Below, piece by piece: positions 34,601 to 39,158 of a DNA stretch of 45,384 nt (position 1 is its first letter; each line of letters starts with the position of its first letter). The notes beneath the pieces are model-generated. The model saw only the letters and a program-made list of their open reading frames with translations, was not told the DNA's origin and ran no database searches. The stretch spans positions 1 through 45,384 of the forward strand of contig JAWLCQ010000020.1 in assembly GCA_041687095.1 (NCBI GenBank), written 5' to 3'. The position numbers were made by a program, and so were the translations under genes. Source of the stretch: JAWLCQ01 sp041687095 (GTDB lineage Bacteria; Planctomycetota; Phycisphaerae; SM23-33).

Positions 34601-34690
34601 CGGTTGCGTCGCGGCCGCGCCCTCCGCGAGCGCACCAGACGTCATGAGGCCCAGAACCAACCCAACGGCGAGTATGCCTTTTCGCAGCAT
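19619..34690 (-). CDS. gspD: Giant type II secretion secretin with about 54 N1-type modules
   Basis: The 5,023-residue product is predicted to form the outer-membrane secretin channel. AGGAG 9 bases upstream supports the ATG at 34690 rather than 34717. In order: signal peptide (GILAVGLVLGLMTSGALA); Pro/Ala/Lys-rich tether to about residue 156; N0 domain (FVFQYKNMPMVDVVRRFAQ, about 157-255); about 54 secretin N-type modules (about 256-4706; average 82 residues); then the secretin C-domain (from QVLVEVLLAEVTLENG at 4708, with VPYIRDSRI, VPILGDIPLLGALFKN and ELLIVLTPHII). Module pattern: a strand with xYPLxHADA, helix, D-x-x-TNxLLV, then a helix ending in LD. Known GspD proteins are about 650-900 residues with three such modules. 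One open frame with regular modules argues against a pseudogene. Confidence 0.93.
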   Translation of the reverse strand: MLRKGILAVGLVLGLMTSGALAEGAAATQPAAPAEATAPTTQPAAPQPAPTPAPEAKPAPAPTPAPEAKPTPEATPTPEAKPAPAPAAAAKPQPTSAPAAPPAAAAKAEPQARPAAPPAPAPAATAKPEPKPAPKPEPKPEPKPEPKPEPKPQPAPKRDFVFQYKNMPMVDVVRRFAQSADRPLIGDLNVPGELTFFDAEPYSLDEAMDTLNLILSMRGYRLMEQGRYLQLIPLSMVPQMPLPYHRGLVEVEGERPGKVVTVLLPLRHLDAEGATKLVVRKVSSFGAITPLPRGKGILLTDTVENAQHVRDFLAMLDSEELSDRRMKDVPLKHASAVEVARTIEDLFGYKAAALRKYGVVRGGYDAQPIDPSEIVNAIADDRTNTLFLMGTGDPLALAERMIASLDNEQVESGDMRTFQLKNVRADQIAATVSAVLPQQQVKVNGRDTMQAIGQVVPDPSGNRLIVAAPVDKMSRIEKIIRELDTETTVLSGTRIFPLQHADARALSEIVSAAASDLDNRGQRRSRVAVSPDPRTNSLVVAGLPSDIDRAAAIIADLDAPVPADRRPREIRVVRLESGDARQLAAALVRIFKDSTARQGSPDDLRVESDPQTNCLIVSASPSEWPTVEAILKDITQSTAVTASAVTRRIPLRHAAADDLHRALRPIYDTRNRANARTPGYIPVTLSPSARDNALLASACEADQRDLAALVTAMDQEQATSTLQVRTYQLADADAREVARSLARLFQEDRSRRNAPPEPAPRFEADTATNQLLIAATESQFTDIDTLIEKIQAATVLAAQTHTFALQHAKCSDVVGILQTMLDDSRSRGRGATSLPTRVAAMTHINAILVQGPPDKIALAKDLLTTFDVEGLSEASTIRVLRLQHADAASLASALQRMIPTPRGQTASVLVQADRSTNSLLLSAPADRREELEQLIAAMDAQTGGAVRETQILKLESASASALRGILVQLYPEQRGRSGATDDERVVISAGPDDRSLVIDAPREKLEAITALARSLDSKEATGAREVRTYELPAPARASDVARSLQRIFAADRRTRGATGEVEPRFEADPAANRLLVSATAAQLADIEKTVQELQGAAATAETKTYPLQFASADAMANLLQAMLTEGAARGRGGDTATRIATVPEQNALVLHAAPDLHARAQELLATFDKPQAQGDADVRVIKLHSADAASLAAALQRMIPRPARGQEQTVYVQADRSTNAILLRAPRSERDTLEALVAELDRTDEGQARETRILPLPGGGAGALADVVAQLYPEAVTPRSRGRAPQTPDPERIVLTASPDDQSLIVDAPRTRVEEIVKLVASLAAETGGPQEVRIYTLDGGDAREMARSLARLFARERGQRGGSGEPEPRFEADTAGNRILVTATGGQFERIEKIVKELKSPELASRTQTYVLKHARASDVAGVLETMLGAPSRRGRGGDAQGELRIAEHPAGNAVIVQATADKHAMAKDLIAGLDQEQASADGIVRVIRLANADATSVAAAMQRMLPPTPRGQQPTVSIQADRSTNCLLLRAPESERKAIEDMVASLDAQNSPARETRIVRLENASAAAVTPVLGQLYPGSVSRGRGGRGGAEDADRIVIMAAPDDKAVVIDAPREKIEPIANLAASLDAAGPGTAVVRTYKVGAGTAREMASALSRVLQPAGGRRNANEVPVRVEADPSGGQILVSAPEAKLAEIEKLIAEVQAGAAVASQTQTYPLQFARASEIVGVVQTMVAGDRRTRGGAGEEVRVAAAGASNAIVVQGPPEKHALTEQILKSLDVQEASRRAGVQIVQLKNAQADALARSVTQALTQRTRRTSDTEPVTVTAETNSNSLLVRGPSDELPEVLELIRSLDAESSSVDVQVRIFRLENSEASELTYTLSRVFQDMIRQQQQQRRGPTPPFTVAAEARSNALIVSTIPAYFSLVEGILQDLDRAPDRVQRDFRHYALRSADAFDIAYKLEALYESLPKRERPIIEPDLYTNSVTIFGKAEQLKEIEPILSKMDPEEILEREVRVFPLTKVRAAQMAQIIQRVYGQTHGKDVRVQDPRDGAGVQIQSDDNPARQLFPSLLPEEADTLAADPPKRQTAPLEGGAQKDSPPASQPASPPAAGTAGGTMGETPMGHTGETPVPPTEPATRPALAADAATQPAGEGEDAPREPVTIAVDRAANALVISGTRTELENISYLIDRLADSFASAEAEFRAFKLRHADPESVAQTLDELFNPKQKQQPQQNQQNQPANQQNQRNRQANTPQAPAVHPPPPISVVADPRTQTVIVRAKPVDFELIEPMVELLDREARSVSAVRVFALDNADATEVAANLRDMFALSTTPANGQAKKTPQEQRTDGVRRMIEIKRQDGTTQIDATAVVSVTANRRTNSVIATAPPEAMELIERIIQELDQSAEASARVVHLYPLKHARVPATVTALKELFAAPAGRGRAPVSEEDLVVITGDETAGLVIVSGSAEKHALVRATIEEMDASAAVSGELLVKVYRLQYADARSVAAPLLQSLSQDASGARGRTASADRLRVSSDASSNCLIVRGSTADHAQVAELLPQIDLAPPSESAPVRSIVLNNIDASEAANLLNRVFASGPKGRSNATTAKIAIEASRDSRLLLVRCDDEAFERIRILAAELDAQPAGVGAPEVIALQSADASSVANAVARAFTPPRGARVKPEDLVTVVAEPLSNSLLVTGSEANLQRVRDLVKQLDTGEKGRRTEFLVLRHAKAPEIATVLSGVTEGSGKRKGDPQQPTVSADPASNAVLLSGPAPEIEKLMDLALRLDEAAKASTPVVKMYPVKTADIAPLVEALQGIFAQTGGSTRSRYGRSASTAQAPVTILGNEAARQVIVSAPEDKHPLIAQVISDFDTTGEQGVTVKVYPVQNTDASTMATAIQEAMGVGRFAPRGSTGASADTVRISADRTSNTLLVRAGEADHERIAAFVKEMDVTVSSKYPVRSIALNSADAVNLARVLQRMYAATGSRARTTQDVVTVEADRDSRTLLVRADDATYDRIREMAMQLDTVPSTTVTPRVFALENAPADSVARALSTALRPGRGQAANPDDLVTVVAEPAGNTLVVTASEENMKRVEELLAKLDAEATGGANVEMILLKNAQATDLERVLNSVVRGMTASGKPRVTVSADPGANALLLSGPAGELDRLTRMAVQLDQSAEQTTGVYVLALEKGDAADVVKLVQDLYRQQQSAARQQRRTVEPLAVSADAAANALVIAASKEMYEQVAQWVGEMEKMKAARGPTRLIIIEHADPTDTKKAIDQLFGSGGASQVPAGKPASGGGGGKVEATVLPNQKAILIQASEEDYEAVAQLVEALEAAAKATRQQVRVFALKHADNTRVAAAVGQVYRGSRKPEDQVSVSAVPQTTAVVVSAAEQRMAEIASLIEQLDKQEIAPALEFRIFPLEHATPSKVLPVLRPLLAQVQKVHPNETLDVQADDRTRTIIVTAKAAMFEQVEKIIAAIDQKPAFEGAEVLIVPLRNADATALARVLQDMLRPTEGGQVTPEARALQEQLRLLRVRSARHEQVPELDLTKPIKVTADPARPQGSNSLLITSTPENLKAMEAIVELLDVVPLTDGVLVRIVRLQNADAASVQTILKDIFTQGRQLAGTPGTSSAGRAEPQSETGKALTHALNASVDARTNTLILSGREETLALAEILVKDLDRAPGEIVTEVKLFRLQHADVRRLVPLLESVFAEGTAQPGTEGLRTQVTRLRTALQGRKGHTSELPKARNALVIRADETTNILIVAARTDIMPLIADVLSTLDVPGAGALNTVRIFALLHADASRLEPVLRGLYAGPNASLIRQEDRPTIVVDSRTNALVIAASEKTFALLDTLVKRLDVETPVSLHDLHVLPLQNADAASLAAILQRMMDARVQRQQALGTSDAEALRTLVLPDERSNSLIVGGSKDSFAVVSELAKQLDTAETALSGQVQLLPLKIANAGTLAQTLQRLFDQRYQSARTPDLQRQKPVILPDARTNALLVVATADDSKILQSLLEKLDVELADPAVRLEVIVLDYNDASTIAPTIQNIFAARLQAMTPPGTQAEPQNRVTVEVDVMTNALIVAASKENLELLRGLLAKVDVEIPSEGVVRMYPLVNSDAQRVATMLGSLVQQGLYKPGLANAPAAQVQERIAFAVDTRTNVLIVSASKENFAVLEQILEKIDSGEDFSLLGDVRVFTLKHADATRLAPTLTQFFTAKWAAEAQAGSTGRSLPVSIVPDARTNSILVAGSRESFQSVEALIAQLDAKDVLPESEFRIFALQHATAGKLQATLQQLFDRRSTREPSRAAVTILSDAQANTLIVSAKAEDLALAEGLIRQLDQAPPESGATLRVFPLRKADATQLAVTLRELYREQSGGATAGPTIGVDERINAIVVSAGDADLSRIEALIEQLDQSTVTKVTEIKVFPLANADAAELARILTDVLTNKPKALTLESPNRQTLIQFVRQTQEGQDLVALALQEGLLITPDARTNTLVVSAPVENMPLLRSLIEALDSTSPRKAEIRVFSLKNADSVQMADVLTTLFGLQSGTDATNRAVRYKLVTASDPNAAGATATIGSDEQRALTVTVDVRTNSLLVGGTEEYVAMSARVIEELDSSPAQERTTRVIPLRNRRATDIQTAVRAYLDQEMQNLRGVLGTDRLGAAQRLLEREIAIVAVPFDGDMETANTLILSASPRYFETINAMIEELDRPQRQVLVEVLLAEVTLENGRDLGVEFSYTNEQGSRKQSVGTALGVLGDFVREGGLQLTFASGDFNFFLRALEAQGRMEILSRPQILAADNQPARINVGQSVPYIRDSRITENGTQLNVVDYRDVGVILELIPRISPDGFVKLEVRPEVSSISGSTVQLTEGLDATAYNTRQAETTVTVQDGHTIVIGGLIQTRDERREKKVPILGDIPLLGALFKNNSTDKVRTELLIVLTPHIIKNPDDADDATCDELRRLRLLRNIERDGATKDTMYDSLERLLPEEERRKERLPSPRELIPQLPNGPAPSNRPGTAPEACPE
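25162..27465 (-). repeat. Five-module tandem duplication within gspD
   Basis: Modules 27-31 (about 27465-26315) align one-to-one with modules 32-36 (about 26314-25162), each block about 1,152 bases. Paired signatures: VVHLYPLKHA/VVKMYPVKTA; RVSSDASSNCLIVRG/RISADRTSNTLLVRA; PVRSIVLNNIDA/PVRSIALNSADA; DLVTVVAEPLSNSLLVTGSE/DLVTVVAEPAGNTLVVTASE; TVSADPASNAVLLSGPA/TVSADPGANALLLSGPA. Confidence 0.85.
28298..28443. repeat. Cluster of three palindromic elements inside gspD
   Basis: CACGGGCGTCTCGCCCGTG (28298-28316) and CATGGGCGTCTCGCCCATG (within 28321-28341) are palindromes sharing one core. CAAGCGGTGCCG...GCCGCTTGGGGG (28413-28443) matches the element at both window edges. Read on the minus strand they encode PPKRQTAPLEGG and MGETPMGHTGETPVPP. 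This is a disordered-looking insertion that splits N-module 24 between its first strand-helix half and its TNxLVISG half. Confidence 0.8.
29352..32523 (-). repeat. Four-module higher-order repeat within gspD
   Basis: N-modules 7-20 recur in register every four. Modules 7, 11, 15 and 19 share RTYxL...DAREVARSL and RFEAD. Modules 8, 12, 16 and 20 share TQTYPLQ.ARASD and a KHALAKDLL-like end. Modules 9, 13 and 17 share QRMIP and VQADRSTNxLLLRAP. Modules 10, 14 and 18 share QLYP and DDRSLVIDAPREK. Starts of modules 7, 11, 15 and 19 fall near 32523, 31622, 30696 and 29782, a period of about 900-926 bases. Seen directly in the translation; boundaries are approximate. Confidence 0.85.
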
Positions 34691-34785
34691 GGTCGTACTC
34701 TCCTGCTGTCCGTACATCCGTTCTGCAACACTCCCCCCTCACGCGCCCCTGCCAACGGGAACCGCTCGCAGCCTGCCTCAGAACT

Positions 34786-34861
34786 CACCGCAGAGAACGC
34801 AGAGAAGTGAGTCAGACGACCACTCCATGCCTTCTCTGCGATCTCTGCGTTCTCCGCGGTG
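34786..34861. repeat. Inverted repeat between the gspM/C fusion and gspD
   Basis: CACCGCAGAGAACGCAGAG (arm 34786-34806) faces TTCTCTGCG, ATCTCTGCG and TTCTCCGCGG (arm 34832-34861). Units are 9 bases. It fills much of the 192-base gap upstream of gspD, the widest gap between genes from gspJ to the end of gspD, and could form a strong mRNA stem tuning gspD expression. Confidence 0.75.
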
Positions 34862-34882
34862 CAACCGGCGCCCGAACAGTCT

Positions 34883-35962
34883 CTAACCCGCCCCCCCGCT
34901 CTTGCCGTCCGCCGCGGTCGCCTTCTCCCGCAGCTCGGGGGGCAGGTCGGCGCTTCGCATCACGTACTTGTTGGCGACCGTCTCCCCGATCTCCACCGCC
35001 CAGTAGTTCCCGCCGATCCGCAGGATCACGCGCGAGGGCGACAGCTCCTTGGGGTTCCCATACAGCGGGCGGGGGCGGTAGTCGATCATCACCACCTCGC
35101 CCTTGCCCAGCGTCTGGCCCACCTTGTACGCCCGGGTCTCCCCGGTGTGCACGTGGCGGACGGACACCTCGGGCTCGCCCACCATCATGGTGAGCCCCAC
35201 CACCCGCAGGGCGTCCTCCGGGTCCGACGGGGGGGGCGGGGGCGGCGGAGGCGGCGAGGCGCCGTCGCCCGACGGAGCGGGGGGCGGCGGATCGGATCGC
35301 GCCGTCTCCCGCGGCCTCGGGCGGTAGGGCCGGAACACGTCCCGCTGCGCGATGGTATCGTACCGGCGGCGAGCGTCGGTGTCGAGGTCGCCCCCGGGCT
35401 GGGTCGCCGCCTCCCCGCCCTCAGGGCGGCCCTCCAGCAGCAGCGTGAGGTACTGGAACTTCAGGTCCACCTTGCCCGTCCGGGGGTCGGGCGAGAGCGT
35501 GAGGTAGTCCACGCGGTGCAGCAGCGGGTCGCTCTCCAGCAGGTACAGGAAGTTCGTCACGTGGTCCAGGTTCCCGCGGATGGTGATCGAGCGCCCGACG
35601 AAGCGGTCGGCGTGGTCCGCCCGCCGCTGCAGGCGCCCCCCGTCCACGGGCGAGGACGAGAAGTGGTCGGTGCTCAGCCCCGCCTGCTCCATCAGCCGCA
35701 CGAGGCGGGAGCGGACCTGCTCCTCGACCTCGGGGGCGGTCCCGGGGAGGGTGCGGCGGGCGTAGTCGCCCAGGGCGCGGGCGCGGCGGGCGAGGGAGGC
35801 CTTCTCCCGCTCGAGCTTGGCGATCTCGTTCCGCAGGCCCTTCGCCTGCCCCGTCACCGCCGCCAGCGGATCGAGGTACATCTTCTTGACCGTCGCGAAG
35901 CCCGCGAGGCCCAGGACGAAGACCCCCGCGACGGCGGCGAGCGTACGTTCGCGCTGCGTCAT
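34883..35962 (-). CDS. gspM: GspM/PilO-like protein fused to a GspC/PilP-like domain
   Basis: This 359-residue bitopic inner-membrane protein starts with an N-terminal transmembrane helix (TLAAVAGVFVLGLAGFATV). A coiled coil (KGLRNEIAKLEREKASLARR) and a PilO/GspM-like ferredoxin fold follow (SITIRGNLDHVTNFLYLLES...VDLKFQYLTLLL, to about residue 190). A Pro-rich linker comes at 225-265. The C-terminal beta domain (residues 265-345) is like the GspC homology region or PilP: YDTIAQRDVFRPY before the linker, then LRVVGLTMMVGEPEVSVRHV and YKVGQTLGKGEVVMIDY. The start overlaps the gspL stop as ATGA. In known systems GspC/PilP contacts the secretin N0 domain. No other gspC is in the operon, so the fusion probably supplies it. 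Confidence 0.75.
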   Translation of the reverse strand: MTQRERTLAAVAGVFVLGLAGFATVKKMYLDPLAAVTGQAKGLRNEIAKLEREKASLARRARALGDYARRTLPGTAPEVEEQVRSRLVRLMEQAGLSTDHFSSSPVDGGRLQRRADHADRFVGRSITIRGNLDHVTNFLYLLESDPLLHRVDYLTLSPDPRTGKVDLKFQYLTLLLEGRPEGGEAATQPGGDLDTDARRRYDTIAQRDVFRPYRPRPRETARSDPPPPAPSGDGASPPPPPPPPPSDPEDALRVVGLTMMVGEPEVSVRHVHTGETRAYKVGQTLGKGEVVMIDYRPRPLYGNPKELSPSRVILRIGGNYWAVEIGETVANKYVMRSADLPPELREKATAADGKSGGAG

Positions 35963-37563
35963 CGGCGGGTCCTCCCCGAGCGCGGTGCTTCCTCTCCGCC
36001 CTCCCAGCCCGGGCGGTCGTCGGGCGGGCGCGGGACGGCCGTCACCGCCGACAGGTTCGGGTCCGCCCCTTGCGGCCAGGCGAGCTTCATGTCGATGGTG
36101 TAGACGTAGTCGGGTTCGTTGGTGGTCTGGAAGCGCTCGGTCTCGACGCGGTACCCGCCGGACTCGAGCTTCTTGATGAGGTCCGTGATCGTCTCGCTCC
36201 GCTGCGCGCGGACGGTGAACGCCAGCGAGCGCCCGTTGGCCTTGAGGCCCGGGCGGGGGCGGATGTAGGCGTCGGCGGCCGAGGGGAACAGGTTCCCCAC
36301 GTGCGCCATCCGCCCCAGCCAGTCCTCGTTCTCCTTCACCCACGCCTCGACCGCGTCGACGCGCTGGACCTGCTTCCGCAGCGCCTTGACCTCGTCGTCG
36401 AGGCTCTTCTTCGTCTTCGTCAGATCCCTCACCGCCTCGCGCTGCACATCGAGGCGGTCGCGCCCCATGACCACGCCCGCCCCGATCGCCGCGATCAGCA
36501 CCGCCGCGACCGCCAGGCGGCGAACGCGGGTGTAGTCCCGCTTCACCGTGGGGCGCTTGGGGTGCAGGAAGTCGAACGGCAGGCGCCCGCCCCCGCTGCG
36601 GATCGCCAGCCCCAACGCCGAGATGAACTCCGACGCGTTGCCCTGCCCCTCCAGTTGCAGCGCGTCGGCGGCGTGGAGGATCTCGCAGGGCAGGTGCAGC
36701 CGCTCGCGGAGGCGCTCGCACAGCGCGTCCTCCACGCCCGTCCCACCGGCGACGAGGACGCGCGCGACGGCCGGCTCGCGCTGCACGTTCGAGATGCTCT
36801 GCAGCGACCGCGCCACCTCCGCCGCCAGGGCGCTCACCGCCTCCTCGACGGCGGGGGCGTCGGAGAGGTCGCGCGGGGGCGGAGTGCGGGTGGTGCCCGA
36901 CCGCGAGAAGACCAGCAGTCCCCCGCTGAGGACCCCGATCTCCACCTCGTCGGCCGTCACGTGCACCACCGCCACCTGCTCGTCGGGCGCCATCGTCACG
37001 CAGCGCTCGACGCAGCCCTGGTCGGCGTAGGGGCGGAGGCCCAGGCGGAGGAGCTTGACGTTCGCGGCGGCGGCGATCTGCTGGAAGTAGTCCACCACGG
37101 GGATCTTGACGGCCGCCACCAGCACGTCCACCCCCGCCGACTCGTCCGCGCCGGTTTCCGCGTCGTAGTGCCGCCCGACCGTGAAGTCGATGATGGCCTC
37201 CTCGATGCGGAAGGGCAGTTCCTTGGCCATCTGGAACTGGACCATGGCGGCGAGGTCGTCGAGGTCGGTGCCCGGGGGCAGGGTGAGGGGCTTGAGGACG
37301 GCGTGGGCGCGGGGGACGCTCATCACCACGGGCGACTGGGCGATCTTCAGCCGCCTGAGCGCACTGGCGAGGAACACCCCCACGACGCGGGGATCGGAGA
37401 TCTCGACGTCGGGGGGGATGGGGACCGCCGTCAGGCGGCGGAGGCGCGTGTGGTTGCCCGACCGTTCGCCCTGGACGACGCGGAGTTGGCGCGAATCGAA
37501 ATCCACCGCCACGAACCGGCGCGGACGGACCGCGTGTCGCACCTTTCCCGCAAACGAGCCCAT
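35959..37563 (-). CDS. gspL: GspL-type platform protein, PilM-PilN fusion architecture
   Basis: This 534-residue inner-membrane protein has a cytoplasmic actin-like (PilM/GspL) domain at about residues 15-315 (RFVAVDFDSRQLRVV, VVMSVPRAHAVLKPL, VARVLVAGGTGVEDAL). One transmembrane helix follows (LAVAAVLIAAIGAGVVMG, about 343-360), then a PilN-like coiled coil and a ferredoxin-like periplasmic domain (LAFTVRAQRSETITDLIKKL, YVYTIDMKLAWP). In T2SS, GspL recruits the GspE ATPase to the membrane. The gene starts 3 bases after gspK and ends in an ATGA overlap with the gspM/C fusion. The C-terminal tail is Pro/Arg-rich and probably disordered. Confidence 0.85.
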   Translation of the reverse strand: MGSFAGKVRHAVRPRRFVAVDFDSRQLRVVQGERSGNHTRLRRLTAVPIPPDVEISDPRVVGVFLASALRRLKIAQSPVVMSVPRAHAVLKPLTLPPGTDLDDLAAMVQFQMAKELPFRIEEAIIDFTVGRHYDAETGADESAGVDVLVAAVKIPVVDYFQQIAAAANVKLLRLGLRPYADQGCVERCVTMAPDEQVAVVHVTADEVEIGVLSGGLLVFSRSGTTRTPPPRDLSDAPAVEEAVSALAAEVARSLQSISNVQREPAVARVLVAGGTGVEDALCERLRERLHLPCEILHAADALQLEGQGNASEFISALGLAIRSGGGRLPFDFLHPKRPTVKRDYTRVRRLAVAAVLIAAIGAGVVMGRDRLDVQREAVRDLTKTKKSLDDEVKALRKQVQRVDAVEAWVKENEDWLGRMAHVGNLFPSAADAYIRPRPGLKANGRSLAFTVRAQRSETITDLIKKLESGGYRVETERFQTTNEPDYVYTIDMKLAWPQGADPNLSAVTAVPRPPDDRPGWEGGEEAPRSGRTRR

Positions 37564-37566
37564 GCC

Positions 37567-39156
37567 CTACTCCATCCCTTCGACGGCCAGGGGCACGGGG
37601 GCGCCCAGGCGCGTCAGTTCGCGAAGATACACGATCCTCGGTTCGCCCTGCGCTACATCCACGATCGCCTCCAGCACGCAGAACCGCCCCCGCGGAACGG
37701 CGAACCCGACGCAGCGAACCCGGTACTGGAAGCTCCGCGCGGTCAGCAGCGGGGCTATCGTCTTAAACGCATCCGCCCCCAGGAGGTTCTCACTATATAT
37801 CCACGCCGTCGTCGCCCGCCGCGAGGGGTCCAGGCGGGCGCGGGCGGCGAGGATCTCCCCGGCCGTCGCCTCCCCCAGCCCCCCCACCGCCGCCAGCACC
37901 GCCAGAGGCGCCGTATTCACATTCACCCGCCCGAGGCGCGGGATCGGCCCGCGGGGCCCCGCGGGCTGCGTGCTCAGGCGGTCGAGCACGAGGGGCAACT
38001 GCTCCGCCCCCACCCCGCTCTCGATCCACTGCCCGCTGGGCTGCTGGCTCTGCTGGTCCCGCCGATTTCTGCGCGAACGCCGTCCGCCCTCGGAGGTTCC
38101 GCGCAACTGATACCGCATGCCCAGCAACTCCACCGGGTCGCGGAAGCGGTTGCCCTCCTGGCGGTACTGGCGAATGAACTGCACCGTCTGCTCCGGGAGG
38201 CCCACGCTCCCCAGGCGGTTGAGGTCCTCCTCCCCGCCGTTGAGGTTCACCCGCGGGTTGCCCTCGCTGTCCACGTCGGGCTCGTAGCTCAGGACGGTGC
38301 ACAGGTCGAGCAGCCCGCGGTCGAGCTGCCCGTCCCCGTCGTCGGGGGGGAAGCTTGCGAGCCCATCGTCCTCGCACGCGTCCAGCACGCCGTTGAGGTT
38401 GTGGTCCTCGCCGTACACCTCCAGCCCCGTGAACCCGCGGACGAGCAGCAGCTCCTCCACCGTCGCCAGCGCACCGTTGCGGATGACGTACGGGTGCGTG
38501 AGCTGGAGGTAGTACTCCTGCTCCGCGCCCTGGGGGCGGGGCTCGTCGTCGCGGTCGCGGTAGTCCAGCAGCGCGTCGAGGCGGTCGGGGGTCATCCCGG
38601 GCAGGGCCCCGAGGGTGGCCTCGTCGGCGGTGTTGAGGTTGATCCGCCCCGCCTCGTCGCTCACCCCGTATCGCGCCGCTGCCGAGTCCGCGAAGCTCGG
38701 GGCGTAGACGGTGAAGTACCACGTGTCGACCCCGTCGTTGTAGACGAGGCGGTTGCGGAAGAGCGTGGGGTTGTCGGTGAGCAGGTCGGGCTCGGCGAGG
38801 AGGGTGGGATCGGCGTGGGCGGCGCGGAGGGTCTCGGCGGCGAAGCGGATCCCGCTCATCGCCGTCAGGTACGCCTGCTGCCCCGTCCCTCGCTCGATCG
38901 ACGCCCGCCGCTCCGCCTGCATGCGGTACAGCAGCGACGCGGCCAGCATCGCCGCCATCGCCGACACCACCAGCACCCCCGCCAGGACCGTCCCGCGGGC
39001 TGCCCGGGGAACCGCGTGATTTCGGATTTCGGATTTCGGATTTCGGATTTGCCGCTGGTGGATCGGGCGACGACAGGCAAGGTGCGGCCATGCCCCGACG
39101 GCCCATCGCACAGAGGCCCCAATCGGAAATTGGAAATTGAAAATTGAAAATCCCAT
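37567..39156 (-). CDS. gspK: GspK minor pseudopilin with repeat-derived leader
   Basis: The 529-residue product has the GspK layout: a hydrophobic pilin helix (TVLAGVLVVSAMAAMLAASL) and a large domain with helix-hairpin-helix-like SAM motifs (INLNTADEATLGALPGM; VNVNTAPLAVLAAVGGLG). Asp-rich segments (LNGVLDACEDD) could bind calcium. GspK normally caps the pseudopilus tip. The ATG at 39156 lies 2 bases after the gspJ stop. From it, 55 residues precede the likely cleavage site (RAARG/TVLAG), including FSIFNFQF and IRNPKSEIRN encoded by two heptamer repeats. The only closer start is GTG at 39111 (40-residue leader). It lacks the +5 Glu, as is usual for GspK. Confidence 0.82.
   Translation of the reverse strand: MGFSIFNFQFPIGASVRWAVGAWPHLACRRPIHQRQIRNPKSEIRNHAVPRAARGTVLAGVLVVSAMAAMLAASLLYRMQAERRASIERGTGQQAYLTAMSGIRFAAETLRAAHADPTLLAEPDLLTDNPTLFRNRLVYNDGVDTWYFTVYAPSFADSAAARYGVSDEAGRINLNTADEATLGALPGMTPDRLDALLDYRDRDDEPRPQGAEQEYYLQLTHPYVIRNGALATVEELLLVRGFTGLEVYGEDHNLNGVLDACEDDGLASFPPDDGDGQLDRGLLDLCTVLSYEPDVDSEGNPRVNLNGGEEDLNRLGSVGLPEQTVQFIRQYRQEGNRFRDPVELLGMRYQLRGTSEGGRRSRRNRRDQQSQQPSGQWIESGVGAEQLPLVLDRLSTQPAGPRGPIPRLGRVNVNTAPLAVLAAVGGLGEATAGEILAARARLDPSRRATTAWIYSENLLGADAFKTIAPLLTARSFQYRVRCVGFAVPRGRFCVLEAIVDVAQGEPRIVYLRELTRLGAPVPLAVEGME
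39018..39051. repeat. GATTTCG heptamer repeat inside the gspK leader
   Basis: GATTTCG is repeated nearly five times. On the coding strand three units give IRNPKSE. The tract lies between the gspK start codon and the pilin helix. Confidence 0.85.
39121..39151. repeat. AATTGAA-type heptamer repeat at the gspK start
   Basis: AATCGGA, AATTGGA, AATTGAA, AATTGAA run in tandem immediately after the gspK ATG on the coding strand and encode SIFNFQF. Confidence 0.8.
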
Positions 39157-39158
39157 CC

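Noticed and set aside
19619..34690. Giant gspD as a misassembly of several secretin genes
   Set aside because: Only one signal peptide, one N0 domain and one C-domain are present, and neighbouring modules are divergent enough to assemble uniquely. Long reads would still be decisive.
19379..34810. Plus-strand 5,143-codon frame as a gene
   Set aside because: It is exactly opposite gspD. The minus-strand frame has a signal peptide, regular secretin modules and a conserved C-domain, while the plus-strand translation is low-complexity Gly/Arg/Val/Asp-rich with no recognisable domain.
36070..39147. 1,025-codon plus-strand frame opposite gspL and gspK
   Set aside because: GspL and GspK domains are clear on the minus strand; this is another GC-driven shadow frame.
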